A DNA stretch of 64,000 nucleotides, from positions 18,309,118-18,373,117 of the forward strand of contig OY759262.1 in assembly GCA_963662155.1 (NCBI GenBank). Direction: 5' to 3'. The notes beneath the pieces are model-generated. The model was not told the DNA's origin. It made no database searches and was given only the letters and a program-made list of their open reading frames with translations. This DNA comes from Lamellibrachia columna (taxonomy: Eukaryota; Annelida; Polychaeta; Sabellida; Siboglinidae). How positions within the stretch are numbered: position 1 is the first letter of the stretch; each line of letters begins with the position of its first letter. The translations under genes were made by a program, and so were the position numbers. Shown one piece after another: positions 44,930 to 55,949 of the stretch.

Positions 44930-45470
44930 ACTTGTTTTGATTGGACAGTAAATGTACACCAATCATGTGTAACAATATTACTTGTTCTGACTGACAGTAA
45001 ACGTACACCAATCATGCATACCAATACACTACTTGTTCCTACCAACAGTAAATGTACACCAATGTCTCATTCTGGAATCTGCACCATTTCACTACTTCTT
45101 CTGACAGGAAATGTACACCAATCATGTGTATCCAATATACTACTTGTTCTTACTGAATCTACTACTTGTTCCTACCGACAGCAAATGTAAACCAAGCGTC
45201 TCATTCTCTACCAAATACACTACTTGTACTGACAGTAAATGTACACCAATCATATGTATCAATACACTACTTGTTCTGACTGATAGTACTTGCACACCAA
45301 CCATCTGTTCCAATACACTACTGGCACTAAATATACACCAATACACTACTTGTTCTGACTGATAGTACTTGCACACCAACCATCTGTTCCAATACACTAC
45401 TGGCACTAAATATACACCAATACACTACTTATTCTGACTGATAGTACATGTACACCTAACATATTCAATT
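44930..45470. repeat. ~60-bp minisatellite in the TTAA insertion
   Basis: Units with AATGTACACCAATCATGTGT, AATACACTACTTGTTCTGAC and TGA(C/T)AGTA recur 8-9 times with length variation. The last two full units (45283-45435) are nearly identical. Confidence 0.85.
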
Positions 45471-45764
45471 CACCTTTCACTCATCCAGGGGTAGAAATCA
45501 GCACACTTTCCTGACAGACACCCCAGTATCCGAAAGACCTTGGCTGATAGATCAGACATGAGTACAACCTGTGTCACAGTTTATGGCTGTTTGGTGTGTG
45601 GCAGGTGCAGAAAAGTGACATAAGTTTTTCTCACGAATGACAAACTTCTTCTCTTTCTCATAGGTGTCGGAGCTGCTTGAGTCACCCTCGGTTATGTCGC
45701 TGTTATCACATAGTGTGCATCATCTGCACCAATGTCTTTATTCTCACTGAATCTGATGGAAGCT

Positions 45765-46004
45765 TCACATAGGAGTAGTCATGATCAACGTGACTACAGC
45801 AGCATTCGCGAAGTGTCGCACTTGAAATATCGTTACCGGATCGATTTGCGTTTCAGCATCAGTTGTATGTTGTGCCACAGCAGTAGTAGCAGTGATGGCA
45901 CTAAAGGTGACATCCGTAATGTAAAGATTGACGGCATCACCCGTAGCGCTGGATGCTTCAAAACTAGTACCTGTACTTGTATGAACCAATGGTGAATCCT
46001 TCAT
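45765..46004 (-). pseudogene. Unassigned minus-strand exon in the TTAA insertion
   Basis: On the minus strand a good acceptor (GTAATCTTTTCAG) precedes ATGAAGGATTCACC and an 80-codon frame beginning MKDSPLVHTSTGTSFEASS, with AETQIDPVTIFQVRH later, ending TTPM and TGA. It is Thr/Ala-rich with no recognised domain. It lies downstream, on the same strand, of the FLYWCH relic but outside the hAT-like element that contains that relic. Confidence 0.35.
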
Positions 46005-46563
46005 CTGAAAAGATTACACATACAGTGACTTGAACATTTTACAAAATTCATCTTTTGCATAATAAAAATGAATCACAATGTGAGAAACTTTCTCTTGTAT
46101 ATATTATTTTTAGAATATAAGAGTGCCAGTGTCATATAGAATGTATAAAGTAATCAACCACAGGGAAAAGCATTTTCCCTATGGAGCCATGTTAATTCAA
46201 CCAATGGGTCTTTCACTGATCTCTTAATGTTTTTAATGAATCTGTTTGGTCAGTTTGACGAATGCCACTGGTAACATAACCAAACGCATGTAACCAAAAT
46301 TGTAGCATCCTAGCTCCAAAGTGCATTATATTATCTAATCAACATTGCACTGTTTTCAATGGGCCAGGGAGGTCAAAATTCTATAAGGGGTCCAAATTCC
46401 ATAACAAAATATGGACCCATAGGTACACTTTCTATGGGGTTCCTTATTTTATATCTGACACTCGATTTAGATAACATAATGCATGAATATTGTTATTGGA
46501 CCAAATGCAGATCTATGCTTGTGACATCTTTACCTTATAAATGCTGCATGCACACACACATAC

Positions 46564-46594
<31 letters not shown>

Positions 46595-47639
46595 AATATA
46601 TATATAATTATTAGGTATTATACTGAAAGCATCTGCTAGATAGTATGGTGCATGGACAAAAGCCCCTCCCGACAAAAGCCCCACAGACATAAGCTTGTTT
46701 CAATTCAATTATACTGTTCATGACTGTTGCTGTAGTACACAGAGACAAGATATTGTCATGATTATACTTCAGGCATGTGGTCAATTCCATTCCGGAATTG
46801 GAACTGACCCTCAATTCCAGTTCCGGAATTGGAATTGACTACATTTTTTTTTTTATTGAATTTTTTTTTCCAAAATTGATTTTTTGGGAATTGGAATTGA
46901 TTTTGTTGGAATTATTGACTTGATACTGTTAATATTTACCCTGATATTTACTTATATTACTTTTAAAATCATATTTGTCTTCTATTAGCATGTCACCCTG
47001 AATCTGGTAACAGCCAGGAAGTTGTCAACATTACAGCATAGACACTGTCTACTCTGGTATTGAAACATTGTGACCAAGAACAATATAATCAAGCATTTGC
47101 ATCAAAAAGAAATATTAAGTTACTGTAACAGACAGTAAAACCAAAATCAGACCATTCAGGCCTCATTTTCTTTCTCATTGTAGAAGGTTTATTTACAGAG
47201 ATTGCCAATTAAGGGCACCTGCCTGCTCATTCCCTTTGTGTGAGAGAGGAAGCCTGCCCCACTTGAATGCAGCCCCTTGTTTATCCAAGCCTAATGTTCA
47301 GCCCACAAATTTCCCATACTAAACATGTCACTGGTCACCTGTACAATGCTGTTACATGTGGCTGTAGGGTTTGCCCTTTGTAGTAATTAAAAATGTCCCC
47401 ATGGAGAATACATGTTGGAGATTAGGATGTTGAAGACTCAAACTTTCCAGTAAATCCGCCTCCTAGTATATTTGCTCCCCCCCCCGGACATCTGCCCCTT
47501 TTTTCTATGATAGTTGACAAGTGAAAATCAGTTTGCAGTTTTATCATTATTACTACAATAACATAACATTCAATGACAAGTCAAAGTCACTTTAGCCTAA
47601 TGCAATGGCCTATCCCCTGGAGTGTGTATGAGATGATCT

Positions 47640-48060
47640 TGTCACCAGTTGTTTTACAGGTATCATTGATAGTCAGATCAGTGGTGGAAGATGGGTTCTT
47701 GGGGTGATGCTTCCACAAACAGTGGTGGACAGTAACGAGTCAGAGATCAGCTGGTTTGGAGTGCCCCTGGTATTAGCTGCCTTAGTTTTCAGGTCCTCAC
47801 GGACCTTGGCAGCTTCTATCTGTGCCGTGTCACCATCATGGTTGCAGGCAGTCTTGTTGATCACATTCTGGATCTGGAGATCAGATCAGTGACCACAGCA
47901 CCCTTGCATGATCAGGATCGACGCTGGCTTCACTCCCAATGAAGAGTAATCTTGTTGGTCCCCCTTCTTGGTGTAGGAATGACACTCAAAACATGACCTC
48001 CTCAAATGCTAGTAGTAATTTCCATGGTGAAGTTATAAGTGAATTCTGACAACTCTGGCT
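47640..48060 (-). pseudogene. FLYWCH-type zinc-finger protein relic
   Basis: Minus strand from 48026: MEITTSI, TGA, GGHVLSVIPTPRRGTNKITL then HWE, TGA in place of the zinc-binding Cys, SQRRS, TGA, SCKGAVVTDL. A frame change then gives QNVINKTACNHDGDTAQIEA and AKVREDLKTKA, TPNQLISDSL. GGxxLxxxGYxFxxxxxxxxKxxWxC...CKGRxxT...HNHxxD is the FLYWCH zinc finger, and the AxxAEAKRVREDLKxKA tail follows it in invertebrate FLYWCH proteins. Three stops and a frameshift kill it. FLYWCH domains often accompany MULE-type transposases, but none is visible here. Confidence 0.75.
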
Positions 48061-48666
48061 TGTGCATCCAGTTTTATAGGAAAATGGATTCACTCCAACT
48101 CTCCATGGTAAATGCAATTCAAAAGAAACCTTGTTGAGATGGCTTCTTTCAAATATCCTCAATTGTCCTAACATGTCCAGGTCCTAATGTCACTGGCTTC
48201 TTCCACAATTGCAATAAAGATAATCCTTTGATTACAGGATCATCTCCAACTACATAAAGTAATTTACTTGGCTGATCTTGCACAAAGAACATTAATTGCA
48301 ATTAGGGTAATATATATATATTGAATTCATGTTCAGAAATAAAAAAATAAGTTAAAAAAACATTTCTTAAAAAAACTTACAAATAATCCAGAAGCTATAG
48401 ACAGGGGGCAAATGTCCAGATGTTGAATAAGGCAAGGGGCTAATGTCTGGGGGGCAAGTGACAAAGGGGCAAATGTCCGGAAGGGGGGCAAATGACCTGG
48501 ACCCGATATAAGCAGGGGAAACTGTTCAAAACTCAGATTAATGACCCAACTGTCCAGGGCTGTCCAAAATGTCTGGTTTTGTTAGCAAAAATCCAGGAGA
48601 GGTGTCGCAGCAGAATGTACATATGAAATGGCTGGATGCCATTTTAAAGTTTTTTATATGGCAAAC

Positions 48667-48669
48667 CTG

Positions 48670-48704
<35 letters not shown>

Positions 48705-48705
48705 C
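48667..48705. repeat. (AT)n(GT)n microsatellite
   Basis: About ten AT followed by ten GT dinucleotides. Confidence 0.95.
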
Positions 48706-48910
48706 ATTTAACAAACAATAATTTTTTAATCATATCTAATTAAATATGTTTGTGCACACGTGACAAATAAAACTGTGTTAAAACGAATTGGATTTGAATT
48801 TTTCTTTAGCCTAGGATTTTAACGTTTTGGAATTGATTTTTTGCAAGGCGGAATTAGAACTGATTTTTTGGAATGGACAAAACAGAATTGACCCCATGCC
48901 TGATATACTT

Positions 48911-50505
48911 CCTTCATATGTATAGCTTGTACTAATACTATTGTGGGTTGCCGACAGTTGCCCCCTCCACCCACGGTATTCATTACAGTGTTATCAGTCG
49001 ACTTAGAATAAAATGTAATTAATACATCTCTATGAACTTCCGGTTATTACATGTGGGGTTTAATCTGATCAATAAAGAAAATTAATTTTATATAATTTTG
49101 CCTTATTGTCAAGTCACAAGAATTCAGACAGAAATTGTAAAGTGTCATTATAGAAAGCAAACATGTAATCTGACAGTGTTCAACTGGGTAGATGACGATG
49201 CCTTAGTAAGTTTCCTTTCCAGCTAGCTAGACATTGCATGGGTGAAATGCATTTTACTTAAATATTTAAATACTTTTAAACAGTTTTTGTAACTGCATTT
49301 GCACTTAATCACAATGAAAGTATTTGTATATTTTAAATATTTCCATAAAGAATTTGAAATGTAAACAGCAACAGTAGGCTTCTGTTGCACTATAGTCTAT
49401 ACTGTCTTTTGGTCGTGTTTCTCCCATGCATCCAACCCTCCCCCCCAGGCTTAGCCTTACGCTTGCTGCTTGCTCTCTAGGCATTTAGAACACATGAGTA
49501 TGAGACTTATTATGACTGTCAATAAATAATATCAAATTATTTTCTTGAATAATTTTGCCTAGTACATACGCCATGGCCCATGTTATAAGGTTGCAGTATA
49601 TCCTGTAGCACTTACTGAGTTATTGTTATTGTTCTGAGTACGGCCACGTATTGACGGTACGTATCAGTCGTATGATCACGTCGAATATAAATCGGCGGAT
49701 TGGAAAACACTCGTAATTATATCAAACTATTAACACTTACTCGCACTTTATTGTATTCATACATTTCGATTTACTGTGGGTCATATATATGCTGACGTTG
49801 AAGCACAGCTGTGCTTATTGGGGTGGAACTATATTGTAATCGTAGTGATAAGTCACAATGGTAACGGTAATCCAATTTACTAACCTGGTTTCGGCTCGTC
49901 GCTTCCTACGCATCGCTGACGTTTCCTTGTCGCAGAATAGTCTGTAGATGCATGGTCATATGCGAAAAAAAAGATCTAAGATGGAACGGTATCTTTGACT
50001 AAGAATGACATCTTGATGCTCACCGTCTGTCCATGCTCATCACATAGTCTTTTGTCTTGTTATCTGCATCGGACAAGTGCTCACTCGCAGAGCCTGCGGC
50101 TGGCGGACACGGCAATTTCCGCATTTGCAACCACATTTTCCGCTGCAAATTCTTCCTGGGAAGTCGATCAAAAGTTTTTTCCTTGCATTTGTAGTACTAG
50201 TTGATATATCCAGGAGCCATCCAGTGCACACCAGTTTTCTTTTTATTCGATTTTCCATGCGTTTCGGCCGTTTATCCGAGAGGTTTTTACTGTGTGAACG
50301 CGGTGCCAAGAGCTCGTACTCAAACCACTCTGCCGCTGAGCCCCCCGCAGAGCAATATGGCGCCGCCCAGCGAAGATAATGGCAAAGTTAAAAAGGATAT
50401 TACAAGATTACCGTGGCGTTGCGCCCATCATATAAGGGTGATACATACTGTAAATGGTATGTTATTATGTTTGGGCTATGGTTGTTCAAGTGCTTCACCC
50501 CCCCT
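48911..50505. other. Right part of the TTAA insertion, no gene assigned
   Basis: A minus-strand frame at 50309-50040 holds a Cys cluster (CSGKCGCKCGNCRV), suggestive of a zinc-binding tail in a transposon protein, but it has no family match I trust. The remainder is AT-rich. Confidence 0.4.
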
Positions 50506-51405
50506 TTAAACACTCCCTTCTATTCCTCCAACACTTCCTGTAGTTCTTGTTTGCTCTCTGCTATTATGGCCAAATCATCTGCATACACCATCTTCCTGAG
50601 AAGGTCCACAAATCCCACTACCATTCTCCCTTGCATCTCAAACCTCTTCTCTACCAGCTGTCTTAATGCAAACATCCCATCAGTCCTCATTTTCCCTTTC
50701 TGAATCGCTGTTGTTCTTCCCATAATTCTTGCTCTACTCTCTTTCGGATCTTGCCATCGAGGGTCCTCTCTATCAGCTTCATGATGTGATGTGACTTAGA
50801 AATGTGATGCTTCCGTATTTCCCAAGGTATTGCACATCTCCCTTCTTCTACCATATTGGGACAATTAGCTCTGTTCACCATTCCTCTGGTCCTTTAACTT
50901 TCCTCATACATGTATTCAGCAGCCTCTTTGTCCAGCTGATTCCACTCTCCCCCGCTGCCATTACCATCTCCACATGCATATCATCGGTACCAGGTGCTCT
51001 TCCCTTCTTCATCCCTTTCATCCCGGTTTGCATCTCTGTATCCGTAATACCAGTTAACTTCTCTTTCCCCTCTACATCCATTGGTAATTCCTCATCGTTG
51101 TTATTTCCTTCCTTGTTCAGTAGCTCCTTTGAGTAGCTTTCTCAGACCTTCAGCATTACCTCTTTTTCTGTCACTAACTTCCCATTTATATCGTTGATCA
51201 TCTTCTTTGCACCATCCTCGTCTAGATTGCTATATACGTCTGCTTCCATATCTCTCCTCACCTAACAACAGCTCCCTTTGCCGCTGTATTCACCTGCCCG
51301 TATGTGTGTATATCCTTGAATCCGGTTGATTTCCTCTCTCCTTGTTCTTCTCTATTTCTTTCCAGGCTTCCTTCTTTTCGCATACTGCCTCTGTAACTTC
51401 ACAGA
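50506..51405 (-). mobile_element. LINE ORF2 reverse transcriptase, upstream half of the split copy
   Basis: Minus strand, in order from 51405: KKEAWKEIEKNKERGNQPDS, GMKKGRAPGTDDMHVEM (RT motif with D), WTKRLLNTCMRK, then IMKLIERTLDGKIRKRVE and EEQQRFRKGK, then VYADDLAIIAESKQELQEVL. YADD is the RT catalytic motif. Frameshifts separate the blocks. Joins conceptually to 42786 across the TTAA insertion. Confidence 0.85.
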
Positions 51406-51775
51406 GGCAGCCCCTATATTGAAGTATGCTAACAATGTATGCTAACAATGCCCCTATAATGAAGAGAGCGTGTGGACAACGACTGTGTAATTTGGTTGCG
51501 TGGGCAACTAGTTCCTGTAACATTACTGCACGTGCAGTTTTACGTGGTTTTCGGTCTCTGCTAAGTACAAATCTATTTCGCCATACACAAATGTTCCAAA
51601 CCACCCATAGCTCAAAACTGTACTTGATGAAACTAAAAGGGAATACAACATTATATATTGTTCTTCCCCTATTGTTCACTTTATGCAATTAGATAGGACT
51701 TCGCTCTGCTTTGTATTTGTTCTTATTGTATAGAGTTACAATAAATTTGAATTGAATTTTTAGTCCAGTCGACTA
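51406..51775 (+). mobile_element. Possible LINE 3' end abutting the split LINE
   Basis: An open + frame (51426-51692) ends TLCN just before a 3' end with AATAAATTTGAATTGAATTTT at 51739, a tail type of several LINE groups. Weak; no RT motif is included. Confidence 0.35.
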
Positions 51776-51926
51776 AACTGATACATTGAGACCGAGGTAC
51801 TTTTATGTGGATTAAATATCTCCTTTTAGCAGGTCCATAAAGAACTGTTTTATTAATATTTGTGCTTAGTGTAAGGTGAAAACGTCGTACTACTTCACTG
51901 AATAAAAGTGTTCTCTCCCCTTGCAG

Positions 51927-52006
51927 GCAAGTTCCATATGTATGTTGTCATCAACAACCTGTTCTTCATTGGCAATCAACTCGCAGCACTCAGTAGGACA
52001 GGCAAG
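51927..52006 (+). pseudogene. Relic exon, unit B copy
   Basis: Acceptor CCCCTTGCAG, donor AAG|GTGAGG. The frame (.)KFHMYVVINNLFFIGNQLA then ALSRTGK is open; it differs from unit A at the conservative M/H and M/I positions. Better splice sites than unit A. Confidence 0.5.
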
Positions 52007-52275
52007 GTGAGGGTGTGGCACACCATGACACTGAACTAGCAATTAAATATCTCATGATTGCCGGACTCAGTACGACATGCAAGGTCGGGGTGTGGCATAC
52101 AATGAAAGAACTTGCAGGTAAATCTCTCACCGTGGCAGATTTTTTCGCTCACATTGGCTCCATTCAGTATGACAGGCAAGGTCAGAACTTGCTGGTATAT
52201 CTCACGGTGGCTGCACTCAACAGGGCAGGCAATGTCAGGGTGTGGCATGCCATGACACAGAACTGGCAAGTAAGG
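51985..52275. repeat. 77-bp minisatellite, unit B (about 4 copies)
   Basis: Same unit as in unit A, beginning inside the relic exon end, with donor-like GCAGGTAAATC and GCTGGTATATC variants. Confidence 0.9.
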
Positions 52276-53487
52276 CTCCTCGTGACGGCCAATCAGTGAT
52301 CTCTAGGAGATAGTTTTGTATAAGTATATGGACAAATGAAATGTTATGCAAATATTTCTATGAGGATGTTGTTTCATTATATTTTAATTGTTATCTTTTG
52401 AATGAAACTCTGATCTCTATTTCATAAATATCTTGCAAATACGGCAGTTGTTGAGATTTGTGTACTAAGGTCACTGTATAGCCAAGGTGTCCTTGATATA
52501 CCCATATCCGTAGTAATACTTAACAATAACTGAAGCTTTATATTTACTTGTCATCATGATAAGCATGCTTTGCCTTATAACAGTGACAAAACAGATAAAT
52601 AAATGTGTAACTTAAGATAAAATATACAATTGATAGCTTGGTTTTCTTTTCAAGTAATTCAAATTGAAGCATTGATTATGAATATAACTAAAGTCATATT
52701 AGTCTGGATGGATACGGTTAGGACACAGCTAATTTTCATAACATGATCAGCACACAAGATAATTTCCATGACACGAACAGCACACAGCCTAGCTTGATGC
52801 CCTTGGCATCATTTAAAGTCATCTCCATAGATAAATTGGAACCACACCTTCAGTGTATCTTCAGTAAAGAAAAAATATTGTATAAACCTTTCATTGTGCT
52901 GTTTTCTAGAAAGTGCTGTCTGTGTGGAAATATGAATAACTATAGTTGCTATTCTTGATGTTTTATTGGAAAACTGGGTACCTCTTTGTTGTTAGTCTGG
53001 ACCCGCCTGTTATTTGAAGAAAAATGCTTTTATTTAAGAAACAATAGCAACTTCTAATAATTCTGACATCCGTAAATACAAATTATAATAATTATACATA
53101 CATCGACCAATCAAAAGTGTATAATGGTTATACAAAATCATGGTATGCAATAGGAGCATAAGTTGATAAGACAATAGGATCATGAGACACTTGTATGTAA
53201 GGCTTGAATAGTAAAATTCGAGGAACCACCTTACATTTTTTAGTAACTCAAATTACTGGGCCAGCAAATTGCATTGTTGACTGATGTGACTGCTTAAATA
53301 ATAAATTACTAACCGTAATTCAATGATACGTTTCCAAAGACAGTCAAAATAAACCTAAGAAATTGGAACATTTTCAGACATTCTGTATATAATGCAGTAG
53401 AAGAACAATATCCAGGATATATTTTGTCTGATGAACAGTATTTCCGGAATAGTATACATGGATTGAATGTTAGGATATTGTCAAGAT

Positions 53488-53797
53488 GGGGGTCAGCCGT
53501 GGGTTAGTGGTTAAGGTATTGGACTCTAAATTCAAGGGTTCTGAGTTCACGGTTCGTTTTCGAAGCTTACGCAATTTCGTTTACCCTTCTTTGCCTCAGT
53601 CTACTCAGCTGTAAATGAGTACAAATACTGTTTGGAATGTACCTGCGATGAACTAGTGTCCCGTCCAGGATTGTCAGTATAACTGCACTCTAAGTTGCTT
53701 TGCACTTTAGAAACCAAGTGTATGCACTGGTCATTATAAGCCTTCATGGCATCCTAAGGCGTAATGCCTGGGGAATGACTTTATCCACCTACCTACC
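53488..53797 (+). mobile_element. tRNA-derived SINE with target duplication, inserted in unit B
   Basis: The head has an A-box-like TAGTGGTTAAGG and a B-box-like GGTTCTGAGTTCA, then a body with CTCAGCTGTAAATGAGTAC. Flanks ATTGTCAAGAT (53477-53487) and ATTGTCCAGAT (53798-53808) are the target duplication. Unit A (38278-38300) shows the empty site, GATATTGTCCATATAATATT. The insertion therefore postdates the A/B duplication. Confidence 0.85.
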
Positions 53798-53869
53798 ATT
53801 GTCCAGATAATATTGGTAGGGATACAATCAGGAGGAAAAGCTAACTTATATCAAACGTACATTGCTAAA

Positions 53870-54655
53870 CTTTTAGTACGGGTCACGCGCGACTGCACTA
53901 CTAGCAAAAATATCCTTTCCGTGGTTGTGCGACTGGGTCAACGAACATACCATGACTCGTGCAACTCATGTGCACACCGCTGTGTTCGTTAATCCCTGTT
54001 CATAATATAAGACATTTTGAAATTCTAGCTTATTGCACAAAACAAAACTATCAGTTCCTCAGAGACAATTAAAACTGGATTGAATTACCAAAAATGGATT
54101 GAATGAATAACTTATATTTTAGAGTGTACAATGTCATTCTTAATAATTTTATACAGAGTAGACTGTTCAGCTAGTATGTAAGTTGTAAGAGAAGAAATAT
54201 AGACAATTACGGTCATAAATGTGTGCACGTTAACATGGCAACTGAGATTGCATATGCATTGGATCAGATCACATTACGAGGAGCAGTTTCACAACGAAAA
54301 GAATCAGATACAGTACACAGATATACGTGGCTGATTTCTTAGCATAATTATGCTGGCAGATTAAACAAATACTATCAGTCAGTGTCAAACAGAAGACTAA
54401 CATTTCTAGAATCCATCATGCAGAAATTATAATTAGCTCGTTTGGTTATTTCTATTATATAAAAAAAAATGTATTACAATATTTTATAACCTTAAATTCT
54501 AACTTGGAACATCAACATATGTTCAGTACATGTAATTTCTCTACAATGAAGTCATTTATCTTGTTTGATTGATGGTGATATTATTTTTTTTATAAAGGTG
54601 GGGCTATTATGATACACAATACGATTTTTGTGATACAATATTATATTGTAAAAAA
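53870..54655. other. Spacer in unit B without recognised gene
   Basis: AT-rich; no supported feature. Confidence 0.5.
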
Positions 54656-54658
54656 ACT

Positions 54659-54907
54659 TTAAAAAACTTGGTCGGTAGAGCATGTTTCTTTGGTGTCGAT
54701 GAACAAAGACTTCTTTATGGTATCAGCATATGGCACCATCTTCATGAAATCAAATATCCTTTGATATCTGAGTTTAATGTTTGCTGCAGTGTACTTCTGC
54801 AATTCTGGCTCCTGCAGTAGGTCAGTCATGTAAGAAAGATAATTCTTTCTGCCATCACAATTTGTGATCACTGCACTTTGAATGTATGCATATCCTGCCT
54901 GTGACAC
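54659..54907 (-). CDS. Unassigned minus-strand open frame
   Basis: An 82-codon frame beginning MSQAGYAYIQSAVITNCDG, with KKSLFIDTKETC near the end. Composition is protein-like with balanced residues, unlike most open frames nearby. No domain recognised, no clear splice sites, and no equivalent in unit A. It could be a transposase or host-gene fragment. Confidence 0.25.
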   Translation of the reverse strand: MSQAGYAYIQSAVITNCDGRKNYLSYMTDLLQEPELQKYTAANIKLRYQRIFDFMKMVPYADTIKKSLFIDTKETCSTDQVF

Positions 54908-54909
54908 AT

Positions 54910-55485
54910 TGGAATAATGTTTTCAATATTTTGAATTAATGTAAAGGGTATACAGTGAAACCCCTCGTTGAAAGTCACCTACTTAATCAAAAGGGATGGT
55001 CATAAAAGTGCGGTGTTCTGTCATCAGAGATTTGACCATTTCTAAGCATGGGCCTATTGTAGACATAGCCAAATGTTACCATAACTACATATATAATACA
55101 TATGGTTAGTAAGGTAGTATTTGGTAACATTGTTCAAAGTATGGTTGTTAGTTTGCTAAATAAGTTCACCATTATATACAGCATTGTTGTGCTATTGACC
55201 CTCGTCATTTGAGTTTTACAAACTTCAGATGGCCAGAACACTAAAATCCACTGTTTTCATTGTAATATTCAGTCTAAGTTCCGGTGCCACTTCCTTAATT
55301 TACTATACAACTATTGTTCACTAGTGTCTTTGTCTTGAAGGAATAATACGCAGGAAATGGCAGGATGTTTCCACAGTGTGTACTCCTGAGAAGTTACAAA
55401 CTTAATAAATTTGACTGTTTCATCTCTTTCAATATGCCTTATGTTTCGCAATATGAAAAAATATTTATTGATGATATTTCTACCA
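54910..55485. other. Spacer, nothing recognised
   Basis: AT-rich sequence with no supported feature. Confidence 0.5.
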
Positions 55486-55489
55486 CACA

Positions 55490-55790
55490 ATGTTAGAATG
55501 CCAGACTCGGCTGAGGTAACCCAGGTTCAAACCCAATTGTTGAAGTATCAAAGCTTTGACAATTTTGTTCCCCCACATTACCACAGTTCACTCAGCTGTA
55601 AATGAGTACCCAGGTACAGACAACTGTGGAAATGTGAACGAAAAATCTTCGCACAGTAATTGCAGCATTGCTGAATGCTTCCCAGAGAAATTCAAAAGGT
55701 GTTGGAATGAACAGGTCAGCCAGGGGGTGAACTGTTAAGCACGTTGAACAATCCCAAGGACTGGATACAGTGCTGTGTAAACAAAAACAT
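55490..55790 (+). mobile_element. tRNA-derived SINE, unit B
   Basis: B-box-like CCCAGGTTCAAACCC near 55517, body TTCACTCAGCTGTAAATGAG and TACCCAGGTAC, and 3' end AAGCACGTTGAACAATCCC / GGACTGGATACAGTGCTG. Same family as the copies at 26870 and 53488. Its 3' end is shared with unit A at 39857. Confidence 0.75.
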
Positions 55791-55815
55791 ACCGTTACTT
55801 GAAGTCTTTTTACAG

Positions 55816-55921
55816 GTGCTGCGGCAGCCAGGAACAATTTTGGTGGACAAAGAGTGAACAATATCAAGGGTCACTTCAATCGGATCGCTCTTGCCTATCC
55901 CCACTTTGTGTGTTGGTACAG
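55816..55921 (+). pseudogene. Candidate exon shared by units A and B, unit B copy
   Basis: Acceptor TCTTTTTACAG, donor ACAG|GTTGGT, open frame AAAARNNFGGQRVNNIKGHF then NRIALAYPHFVCWYR. Most differences from unit A are conservative. Function unknown. Confidence 0.35.
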
Positions 55922-55949
55922 GTTGGTGTCATAAGTAGACGTAACCACA

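Larger units (their letters stand above)
46770..48902. mobile_element. hAT-like element nested in the TTAA insertion
   Basis: Inverted ends: left CAGGCATGTGGTCAATTCC, right end inverse CAGGCATGGGGTCAATTCT. Flanks TTATACTT (46762-46769) and ATATACTT (48903-48910) agree at 7 of 8 positions, as an aged 8-bp duplication. Subterminal repeats of GGAATTGATTTT occur near both ends in opposite orientation. Carries a FLYWCH zinc-finger relic on the minus strand; no hAT transposase recognised. Confidence 0.75.
42788..50505. mobile_element. 7.7-kb TTAA-flanked insertion with short inverted ends
   Basis: TTAA at 42784-42787 and 50506-50509 flank ends AGGGGAACTGAAGCA and, inverted, AGGGGGGGTGAAGCA. The uninterrupted LINE copy in unit B (57560-57600) shows the empty site. 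TTAA duplication is typical of piggyBac and Kolobok groups. Contents: dead P2X7R-like exons, a ~60-bp minisatellite, an unassigned minus-strand exon, a nested hAT-like element with a FLYWCH relic, and several hundred bases of AT-rich DNA. No DDE transposase was recognised. Confidence 0.8.
51880..53860. repeat. Tandem unit B, first block (SINE-interrupted)
   Basis: Partner of 37120-38330. Contains the relic exon, 77-bp minisatellite, the CTTATAACAGTG block, the GAGGAACCACC block (53220) and the final GATAATATTGGTAGGG (53806-53821), with a SINE inserted at 53488. It has about 600 bp (52600-53200) absent from unit A but shared with unit C. Confidence 0.9.

Noticed and set aside
50040..50309. Minus-strand CGCKCGNC Cys cluster as a second P2X7R-like domain
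   Set aside because: The following ExxCCxE block is absent and the flanking residues do not fit; left as an unassigned Cys cluster.
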